Source: Chloroflexota bacterium (GTDB lineage: Bacteria; Chloroflexota; UBA6077; JACQUR01). Taken from it: DNA of 5,036 nt. Position 1 is the first letter of the stretch. Each line of letters opens with the position of its first letter. A model generated the notes under the pieces. It was not told where the DNA came from. It saw only the letters and a program-made list of their open reading frames with translations, and made no database searches. Location: contig JACQUR010000059.1 in assembly GCA_016210245.1 (NCBI GenBank), forward strand, positions 1-5,036. Direction: 5' to 3'. This document shows positions 1 to 5,036 of this stretch, piece after piece. Both the position numbers and the translations under genes were made by a program.

Positions 1-77
1 CTGGTGGGGCGGGCGTCCCTGCCCGTCCGTGCGGCACAGCGGCGCGGACAGGCGGGCAGGGACGCCCGCCCCACCGG
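1..77. repeat. Palindromic GC-rich dispersed repeat, copy A
   Basis: Bases 3-25 and 53-75 form a perfect 23-bp inverted repeat (left arm begins GGTGGGGCGGGCGTCCC), separated by a 27-base centre that has a short inner stem of its own (GTCCG at 25-29 and CGGAC at 46-50). A second copy lies at 4962-5034 in the same orientation, and 68 of 73 aligned positions match by hand comparison. The structure resembles REP or MITE-like intergenic palindromes. There is no transposase here. The repeat starts about 50 bases beyond the stop codon of the minus-strand gene, so its hairpin could form at the 3' end of that transcript. No T-tract is visible inside the window, so a terminator role is only possible. 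The spacer at 78-126 shows nothing recognisable. Confidence 0.9.
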
Positions 78-126
78 TTCTGGCTCCCAGGCTACCAGGA
101 GCAGAGGCATTCGCCCGGATTTGGTG

Positions 127-2682
127 TCAGATGCCCGCCACGGGGACGCGGGAAGTGGGCGACGCGGCGAACGGACTCGAGGGCGCCTGGTCGCCACGGG
201 CCGGGGCGCTGGCGGCACCGAGCACTTGCAGCAACGCCTGGTAGAGCGCGTGATCGAGCGGGCCGAGATACTTGATAGCATCGCCTTCCATGACGTACAC
301 GGGTCGGCGCGAACGCGGGTCGCGAACCGCCGCCGCCAGCATGTCCACTGTCGCTCGTCGCTGTTCGGCTGACGTCCTGGGCGCACGGCCCAGCGCGCTG
401 AGCAACTGGGCGATCCCGTAGGCCGCGGCAGCGCTACCGTCATAGAGCCCTTCGGCGAGCGCCGGGAGGACATCGTCCTCAACCCGTCGGAAGCGCACCG
501 CCGCGGCTAGGGCATCCTGCTGTACCGGGCGCGCATCCCGCAAAGCGAGTCGGAGGGCAGACACCACACCTGGCGTCACCTGGCGCAGGTGGCTGAGAAT
601 CGCCAGGCCGAAGCGCCTCACGTTGAAGCTTTCGGCGTCGTTGGTTGCGCGGATGAGCAGCGACTCCAGCGACCTCGGATCGGCGTTGTGCGCGAAGGCG
701 GCCGGCATGCGCTCCGCGACCGCAGCCGCGATGGCAAGGGTAATGCGGCGGCGCGGCCAGTCCTGGTCAGCCAGGGCGTCCGCCAGACGTTCCAGCAGTC
801 CCGGGAGGCAGGCCGGTTGGCGTTCTACGAGCGTACGTGCCGCCAGCACGACCCGCTCATGATAGGCGTCCCACCCGTCGTCGTCCGTTCCAGCAGCTAG
901 CAGCGCATCCAGCGCGAGCGATGCGCCAGCCGACCCGGGCTCCGCCGCTTGCACGGCAGCCATAAGCCGGTCCAGGAGGGCAGACAGATCGTACGAGTCA
1001 CGCGAGTGTGGTTCGCTCGCCAGCCAGAACCGGACGAGGGCGCCTGCCGCCGCGACCAGGCTCGGCCCGTGCCTCTGCGACAGCGCGGCTCGCAGGTCGG
1101 CCTCGACCTGCGAGCGTACGGTTTCAGCCGACCGGGCTGCCAGCCGAGCCAGGGCCACGAGAGCCGCCTGCACCGCCTGCTCGCGTCCATCCAGCGCCTC
1201 CCGGACGGCATTGCAGCCCTCGGGAGTGGGCGCAGGCAGGTGGCCCAGCGCCTCCAGCGCCTCGCGCTGGACAGGGCTCGCTGGCGAACGGGCGAGCGCC
1301 TGAAGCGTGGCCCGCGTCTCCTCCAGCGCCTCGGAGGGCAGCGTACCCAGGCGAAGCAGCCACGACATGCTACTGAGGAGCGCCTCCTGGACGGCCGGCG
1401 GCCCAGCACGCAGGGCGTCGCCGAACGGGCGCCAGGCGGCGGAGCTCAACTGGTGGATCCAGCTCAGGATCTCTCTGGCTTCGGCGCTCCCTGCGCCACC
1501 ACTGGCCAGCGCTCCAATCCAGGTGCCCAGCGCCGACGGGTCATCGTGGACGATCTCTCTCAGAGCCCACGACAGTAGGGTCCCGACGCGAGGGTCTTTT
1601 CGGTGTTGATAGCAGAGGCTCGCGAGGAGCGTTACTGTTTCCCCTCCGATACCCGTGACGCGGAAGCGTGAGGAATCAGACCGAGCATGGAGCGCGAGAG
1701 CCGCTCGTTGGCGACCGCTGTCCTCGTCTGTGCTCAGCATCGCGACCAGCCCGGAGAGCATCGGCCTGACGAGATTCCCAGCTTCGGCGAGTAGCAGCGC
1801 GGCATGGCGGGCGATCGCCGGATCGGGATGGTCCAGCCAGCGCATCAAGACCGCATCAAGGCCATCGTTGGGCGAGCGCATGATCGGCAGGAGCGCGAGG
1901 ACTGTCTCAGTGCTGCCATCCCGCAGCAGCGCGTCCAGGCTGAAGGCCGCGGCCTTGGTGAGTCTCAGGCCGTCGGCGACGCCCTGGGCAAACAGCCGGT
2001 CCTGGACCCGAGAGTAGCGGTCCGGGCTGGCCAGCAGAGGCCACAGCCCTTCTGGAGCCGATGGCAGGCCGCTACGGGCCAGGAGGTCGGCGAGTTTCTC
2101 GACCAGGACAGACAAACCCGTAACTGCCCAGGCCAAAGAGAGGGCGCGGCCGAGCAGGTCCGGGTAGGAGCCAAGCAGCGGCGCGAGGGCGACGACAGCG
2201 TCGGCCTGGGCGGAAGGATTGCTGATCCGCACGGTGGCGTCGAGGGCGCGCGCGAACGCGGTGCGGCGAGTGGGCTCATCCAGCAGCGGCGCGAGGGCGA
2301 CCAGCAACGCGGTCGACGGGGCTAGCGACCTCTGACCCGGACCCTGGAGTTGTTGAGCGTCGGCGGCCAGGTGGTCGAGGATCCTGTCGATCCAGTCCCG
2401 ACAGCCGGGATCGCCTGAGAGCACCTTCAGCAGCCCGGCCACGTCTTCGTCGAGGGCCAGCAGAACGAGCAGAAGATCGGCCATCCTCCGATGGTCCCCG
2501 CCGTCCTTGGCCGCCTGGGCAACGGCCTCCTGCCACGCCACGCCCACCCTGGCGTGTAGTGTCTCCGTCGCCTCCCCTTGTGCGAGCGCCTCGAGCAGCA
2601 TGGGTGTCAGCGCGGAATCGCGGTGGATACGAGCGGCAGAGAAGCAGCCCGTTTCGTCCACGGCTCCATAGAGCGCGGCCAC
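127..2682 (-). CDS. HEAT-like alpha-solenoid, C-terminal portion of the NLR-like protein
   Basis: The frame encodes 851 residues from a GTG at 2682. It is Ala/Leu-rich, almost entirely predicted helical, with repeated helix pairs of roughly 35-45 residues. Clear examples are HPDPAIARHAALLLAEAG (285-302), SPASPVQREALEALGHLP (466-483) and AVQAALVALARLAARSAE (503-520). This is typical of HEAT/ARM-type solenoids, which in STAND proteins commonly sit C-terminally and bind the trigger. The C-terminal end has a distinct segment (VYVMEGDAIKYLG, then LDHALYQALLQVLG, 795-822) and a disordered Pro/Ser/Ala tail. The GTG start has no good ribosome binding site and lies nine bases past an in-frame TGA, so the true start was probably far upstream. 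If reinitiation occurs, a free solenoid could be made. No catalytic motif is seen. The 851 codons without a stop argue against long decay. Confidence 0.72.
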   Translation of the reverse strand: MAALYGAVDETGCFSAARIHRDSALTPMLLEALAQGEATETLHARVGVAWQEAVAQAAKDGGDHRRMADLLLVLLALDEDVAGLLKVLSGDPGCRDWIDRILDHLAADAQQLQGPGQRSLAPSTALLVALAPLLDEPTRRTAFARALDATVRISNPSAQADAVVALAPLLGSYPDLLGRALSLAWAVTGLSVLVEKLADLLARSGLPSAPEGLWPLLASPDRYSRVQDRLFAQGVADGLRLTKAAAFSLDALLRDGSTETVLALLPIMRSPNDGLDAVLMRWLDHPDPAIARHAALLLAEAGNLVRPMLSGLVAMLSTDEDSGRQRAALALHARSDSSRFRVTGIGGETVTLLASLCYQHRKDPRVGTLLSWALREIVHDDPSALGTWIGALASGGAGSAEAREILSWIHQLSSAAWRPFGDALRAGPPAVQEALLSSMSWLLRLGTLPSEALEETRATLQALARSPASPVQREALEALGHLPAPTPEGCNAVREALDGREQAVQAALVALARLAARSAETVRSQVEADLRAALSQRHGPSLVAAAGALVRFWLASEPHSRDSYDLSALLDRLMAAVQAAEPGSAGASLALDALLAAGTDDDGWDAYHERVVLAARTLVERQPACLPGLLERLADALADQDWPRRRITLAIAAAVAERMPAAFAHNADPRSLESLLIRATNDAESFNVRRFGLAILSHLRQVTPGVVSALRLALRDARPVQQDALAAAVRFRRVEDDVLPALAEGLYDGSAAAAYGIAQLLSALGRAPRTSAEQRRATVDMLAAAVRDPRSRRPVYVMEGDAIKYLGPLDHALYQALLQVLGAASAPARGDQAPSSPFAASPTSRVPVAGI

Positions 2683-2691
2683 CAGCGGATA

Positions 2692-3036
2692 TCAGATTGG
2701 ATCAACCGCGACCTTCTGGGCGAGGGCCTCGTCACGACTGAGCGCGTGGCGGAACGGTAGGCACGCGTCGGGTAGCAGTTCTGGATCGTGGGCGGCCATG
2801 GTGCGCAGAGCGCCAGCGGTCGGCCAGGCCAGGTCCCCGTCGTCGTAAGGCAGCGCAGCGAGCAACGCCTTTCCCAGGGCGGGCGTGAACCAGCGGTGCC
2901 GGTTGATCAGCGCAGCCGCGGCGCAGGGTACATTGACGAGCGCGCCCGGCGCTGTCGCCAATGCTTCCTGCAGGACGCGGTCCATGACCTGCTCGGCCGA
3001 CGCACGCCGCAGCCGGCCGAACGCTTGCTCGATCTC
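2692..3036 (-). CDS. Fragment: first part of HEAT-like array, ended by in-frame TGA
   Basis: This frame is technically open from 3345, but only the part from about 3036 looks like protein. It reads EIEQAFGRL, then helical stretches such as EQVMDRVLQEALATAP, ALGKALLAALPYDDGDLAWP and HDPELLPDACLPFRHALSRD, and stops at TGA (2694-2692) after VAVDPI. The helix-turn-helix spacing resembles the HEAT/ARM-type array downstream. It lies in the same reading phase as both the N-terminal fragment and the 851-codon frame, with only three codons (TAT CCG CTG) between its stop and the GTG at 2682. The simplest view is that it is part of the same gene. The only internal ATG that could start it alone is at 2985, without a convincing ribosome binding site. 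Confidence 0.55.
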   Translation of the reverse strand, partial: EIEQAFGRLRRASAEQVMDRVLQEALATAPGALVNVPCAAAALINRHRWFTPALGKALLAALPYDDGDLAWPTAGALRTMAAHDPELLPDACLPFRHALSRDEALAQKVAVDPI

Positions 3037-3914
3037 TCCGCGTAGGCCGACAGGACGACTCGCCCCCGGCCCGCCCGCAGAGCGCGAGCGAGATTCAGCG
3101 TGAGCCAGCGGGCGAGCGTCGTCTTGCCATTGCCCGGGTCGCCCAGGATGACCAGCCAGCGGTTGCGGCGGAAGGCTTCGCCCAGAGTAAGCGGCTCTCG
3201 CTTCTGGTCCGGGAACAGGCGCGGCCGGTCGCGCTCCTCCAGCGACGGCATCACCGGTGCCCGCGCCAGGAAGCGCCAGCGCCGGACTCGCTGCTCGTCC
3301 GGCGACGGCTCCTTGAGCCCGAGGCGCGCCTCCCACTCGCGCCATTCCTGTTCCAGCAGCTCGCGGCTCTCGGCACGCTCGTATGGGCTCGCGTTGTCTC
3401 CCTGGAGGGCGACGAAGACTCGCTCGAGCGGAAGGGCTGGCAACTGGCCGACGACCCGGATGCCGCGCACTTCGAGGGTGCTGTGCTGGCGCTCCAACCA
3501 GGCCAGGTATGCGCCGAGCAGGTCGCCATCGGATGCGGTGGGCGCAGGGGTAGGCCCCTCCGGCCGGGTCGACCCCTCCGCGAATCGGGGCAGCAACGCG
3601 GTGAGGTGGTTGCGCACCAGCCGCTCGAGCTCGTCGGGCGTCTGGTACGCCTTGTAGAGCCCCGGGTGCTCGCCTTCACGCTCGAACTCCTTCCAGAAGG
3701 CGAGCACCTTCGCGTACTGCTCAGGATCGAAGGCGCCGAGCGAAGCAGGCACGCGTTCGCCCCGGTACATCAGCACGTGAGGCCGCTTGCTCCTCTGCCA
3801 GGCACGATAGGCCAGCTTGAGCTCCTCCTCGGTCCCCGGAGTCGTAGTAGCGTCCGCTCTGCGCGTCCCTGCCCCCGGTCGGGGTGCCGAACCGGAGCCA
3901 CAGCACGCCAACAA
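2907..3914 (-). CDS. Middle fragment: end of DUF4062, pre-NACHT segment and Walker A
   Basis: The nominal TTG start at 3914 and the first 27 or so residues are an artefact of the frame. Meaningful sequence begins at 3833 with TEEELKLAYRAW, which completes the DUF4062 domain broken upstream, followed by RPHVLMYRG and a helical tail (FDPEQYAKVLAFWKEFEREG, TPDELERLVRNHLTALLPRF). A Pro/Thr-rich linker (about 408-422 of the reconstructed protein) precedes a segment typical of the region before NACHT (LLGAYLAWLERQ, LEVRGIRVVGQLPALPLERV). A P-loop follows, LVILGDPGNGKTTLARWL, with Walker A at bases 3143-3117 (residues 553-561). After RVVLSAYAE (ending at 3036) the frame turns Arg/Ser/Cys-rich and loses protein character. 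No Walker B or other NACHT motif follows. It has no independent start or ribosome binding site that I can support, so it is probably expressed only if the ribosome changes frame. Confidence 0.65.
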   Translation of the reverse strand: MLACCGSGSAPRPGAGTRRADATTTPGTEEELKLAYRAWQRSKRPHVLMYRGERVPASLGAFDPEQYAKVLAFWKEFEREGEHPGLYKAYQTPDELERLVRNHLTALLPRFAEGSTRPEGPTPAPTASDGDLLGAYLAWLERQHSTLEVRGIRVVGQLPALPLERVFVALQGDNASPYERAESRELLEQEWREWEARLGLKEPSPDEQRVRRWRFLARAPVMPSLEERDRPRLFPDQKREPLTLGEAFRRNRWLVILGDPGNGKTTLARWLTLNLARALRAGRGRVVLSAYAERSSKRSAGCGVRRPSRSWTASCRKHWRQRRARSSMYPAPRLR

Positions 3915-4800
3915 GAATGTCCCAGGAATCGATCGGCAACTGATCCAGGATCACCTGCTCGGCCCGCCCCATGCCCGATACTACGTCCCGCCAGTCCAGG
4001 ATCTCGAGCTTGAGACCGTACTGGTCGGCCAACCCGTGCGACTGATTGAGCTCCTGGACGACGAGGTGAATCCGATCCCGCTCCTCACGCACGTCACCCG
4101 GCGAGGCAACAAACAAGCGGATGAGCTTCCGCTGGGAGTCCCTCCGCCGCGATGGCGAGGACGGAGCTGCGGGTTGAGAGCGGTCTTCCTGAAGCGCGCC
4201 GGCCAACCGTCGCATCAGCTCGGTCTGGGCGTCGATCTTCGTCTCGATGGCCTCGAGCCTGCCAAGGGCGATTCCAAAGCGGTCGACCAGGTACGCCTGT
4301 ACCGCCTGGACCAGGTCCTGATTGGCGAGCGCCTCGTTGAGGAGCGTGTGGCGGGAGGCTGGCTCGTGCTCGACGATCGAGTCCTTGAACAGTCCAACCG
4401 CCTGGCGGACCAGGTTGCGAAGCAGTTGGGCGTAGTCCTCTGCTGAAAGCCGATGGCCTCCGATCCAGAGCACGCTGCGCCCAGCCAGTTGCTCGGCCAG
4501 GTCGGCGACGAACGCATCCTCGCTGAGCTGGCCGAGGCGTGGCGCATCGATGGCGATGTGCAGGTCGGTTTGAAGGCAGGTGGCCAGCGCGGCGCGATCG
4601 ATGCCCACTTCACCATCGACCGCGTACTTCGCAAGCTGTGGGCGCGCGTCCTCGACGGCCACCTGAAACGCGTCGAGCAGCAGCTCACCCAGAGACTTGC
4701 GGGTCGCCTGCTGCCACGAGGCCTTGATCAGATCCCAGGCAGCGTTGCTGGGGATACCCCCGAAGAGGTACGAGGTGACTGCGTCCGCCAGTTGAGCCAT
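3721..4800 (-). CDS. N-terminal fragment: helical domain plus first part of DUF4062
   Basis: The open frame encodes 359 residues, of which 1-322 look real and the last 37 or so are out-of-frame sequence after the extra G at 3834-3837. Residues 1-205 are mostly helical and of unknown function (notable stretches LLLDAFQVAVEDARPQLAKY, SVLWIGGHRLSAEDYAQLLR and LVQAVQAYLVDRFG). Similar regions precede NACHT modules in large multidomain proteins of environmental bacteria, from memory and not checked. A Ser/Pro/Arg-rich linker (about 206-224) leads into a DUF4062-type domain: LIRLFVASPGDVREERD (226-242), LEILDWRDVV (265-274) and DILVGVLWLRFGTPTGG (294-310), alternating beta strands and helices. No signal peptide or membrane segment is seen, so the product is expected to be cytoplasmic. 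The ATG start is supported by the GGAG box. Confidence 0.75.
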   Translation of the reverse strand: MAQLADAVTSYLFGGIPSNAAWDLIKASWQQATRKSLGELLLDAFQVAVEDARPQLAKYAVDGEVGIDRAALATCLQTDLHIAIDAPRLGQLSEDAFVADLAEQLAGRSVLWIGGHRLSAEDYAQLLRNLVRQAVGLFKDSIVEHEPASRHTLLNEALANQDLVQAVQAYLVDRFGIALGRLEAIETKIDAQTELMRRLAGALQEDRSQPAAPSSPSRRRDSQRKLIRLFVASPGDVREERDRIHLVVQELNQSHGLADQYGLKLEILDWRDVVSGMGRAEQVILDQLPIDSWDILVGVLWLRFGTPTGGRDAQSGRYYDSGDRGGAQAGLSCLAEEQAASRADVPGRTRACFARRLRS

Positions 4801-4808
4801 TGCTCACA

Positions 4809-4812
4809 CTCC
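4809..4812 (-). promoter_or_regulatory. Ribosome binding site for the NLR-like gene
   Basis: On the minus strand the leader reads GGCGGAGTGTGAGCA followed by ATG. The GGAG is 8 bases from the start codon, a normal spacing, and this supports ATG at 4800 as the true start. No comparable box precedes the later frames at 3914, 3345 or 2682. Confidence 0.6.
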
Positions 4813-4867
4813 GCCACGTCCTGGCAATAGTGTGTCCGATCGGCGTCTCCAGCGCGTTGCGCTAGTG

Positions 4868-4896
4868 AGTATAGCCAACACCAGGGCCGAGGTGCA
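4868..4896 (-). promoter_or_regulatory. Candidate sigma-70-type promoter
   Basis: On the minus strand TATACT (4873-4868) is a good match to a -10 box. With a 17-base spacer the -35 position holds TGCACC (4896-4891), a poor match. Transcription would start near 4861, giving a leader of about 60 bases before the ATG. It lies in the only sizeable non-coding stretch (4801-4961), where I see nothing else: no riboswitch-like fold, no operator palindrome and no small gene. The assignment rests mainly on the -10 hexamer and on position. Confidence 0.3.
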
Positions 4897-4961
4897 TGGG
4901 CGAGGAGTCATACCGAATCCCGGTGAATACTTCTGCTTCTGGTGTTCTGCGAGCCAGGATG

Positions 4962-5036
4962 GGTGGGGCGGGCGTCCCTGCCCGCCCGTGCGGCCCAGCG
5001 GCGCGGACAGGCGGGCGGGGCCCCCCGCCCCACCAG
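4962..5036. repeat. Palindromic GC-rich dispersed repeat, copy B
   Basis: Direct copy of the repeat at 3-75. It differs at five of 73 positions, at 4985, 4995, 5017, 5021 and 5023. Three of these fall in the right arm, so the 23-bp inverted arms are no longer perfect. The changed right arm forms a small palindrome of its own (5013-5030, GGGCGGGG and CCCCGCCC around CC). It lies about 160 bases upstream of the start of the minus-strand gene, so with copy A it brackets the gene. The last bases (CCCCACCAG) mirror the first bases of the window (CTGGTGGGG), as expected of palindromic units. Confidence 0.88.

Larger units (their letters stand above)
127..4800 (-). pseudogene. Disrupted NLR-like gene: DUF4062 - truncated NACHT - HEAT-like array
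   Basis: Three successive minus-strand frames plus one in-frame stop join into one plausible protein of about 1,556 residues. Start ATG 4800-4798 has a GGAG box 8 bases upstream. Frame 1 runs to residue 322 (3835). Dropping one G from the run at 3834-3837 restores the family-like sequence YYDSGTEEELKLAY across the join. Frame 2 carries the pre-NACHT segment and Walker A, then loses sense after about 3036. The original frame resumes with EIEQAF and helical sequence, meets TGA at 2694-2692, and continues in the same frame to the stop at 129-127. The net length (4,674 bases) is a multiple of three. STAND/NACHT proteins with a sensor array of repeats are known as conflict and immune-type switches. 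Here Walker B and the rest of the ATPase are absent, so the product is probably non-functional as an NTPase. Assembly error could explain the single-base changes but less easily the missing NACHT section. Confidence 0.72.

Noticed and set aside
1..77. Repeat copy A as a CRISPR repeat or a proven rho-independent terminator
   Set aside because: There is only one unit at each end with no spacers, and no T-tract is visible after the hairpin on the minus strand within the window.
4..372. Plus-strand open frame beginning in repeat copy A
   Set aside because: It starts inside the palindrome, then runs antisense to the C-terminus of the minus-strand gene, with low-complexity Arg/Gly-rich translation.
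1191..1332. Four copies of the decamer CCAGCGCCTC (1191, 1245, 1254, 1323) as a regulatory or recombination repeat
   Set aside because: All are in coding sequence; on the minus strand they give GAGGCGCTG codons for the Glu-Ala-Leu steps of repeated helices, so codon bias plus protein repeats explains them.
949..1578. Plus-strand open frame of 209 codons antisense to the solenoid
   Set aside because: It lies wholly opposite a convincing coding region, is Arg/Gln/Gly/Pro-rich with no motif, and is expected by chance in GC-rich DNA. The same applies to the other plus-strand frames, including 1655-2017, 1804-2325, 3100-3657, 3483-4013, 3817-4446 and 4453-4830.
2436..2475. LLLVLLALDED in the 851-codon frame as the missing Walker B
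   Set aside because: It is about 215 residues from Walker A, sits in an amphipathic helix of the solenoid, and lacks the surrounding NACHT strands and the usual D(G/S)hDE form.
3251..3679. Minus-strand 142-codon frame overlapping the middle fragment
   Set aside because: The translation is Arg/Ser/Thr/Pro-rich low complexity, an out-of-frame shadow of the pre-NACHT segment.

Overview
The window is GC-rich bacterial DNA with strongly G/C-biased third codon positions. It holds one large minus-strand locus (4800 to 127) between two copies of a palindromic GC-rich repeat at the window ends. There are no rRNA, tRNA, CRISPR, transposase or housekeeping genes. The GC content, the style of the NACHT protein and the GGTGGGGCGGGCGTCCC-type dispersed repeat fit a Chloroflexota-like or similar environmental bacterium. 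That assignment is a low-confidence inference with no marker gene behind it.

The locus reads best as a single gene for an NLR-like (STAND-type) conflict/defence protein of about 1,556 residues. The order is: a helical N-terminal region of unknown function (about 1-205), a DUF4062-type domain (about 225-405), a linker, a pre-NACHT segment (about 423-545), the start of a NACHT NTPase with Walker A GDPGNGKTT (553-561), and a long HEAT-like alpha-helical array to the C-terminus (about 590-1556). In this sequence the gene is not one open frame. A one-base excess in a C4 run (G4 on the coding strand, 3834-3837) breaks DUF4062. A second frame change near 3030-3045 restores the first frame, and most of the NACHT domain, including Walker B, is missing there. 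An in-frame TGA (2694-2692) then separates the first part of the helical array from a clean 851-codon open frame. Outside these three points the frames are open and protein-like, so the damage is recent, or partly a sequencing/assembly artefact, or (less likely) recoding.

Region by region: 1-77 repeat copy A; 78-126 a short spacer with nothing recognisable; 127-4800 the broken NLR-like gene; 4801-4961 its leader, with a good ribosome binding site and a weak candidate promoter; 4962-5036 repeat copy B in the same orientation. The numerous plus-strand open frames are antisense shadows of the GC-rich gene.
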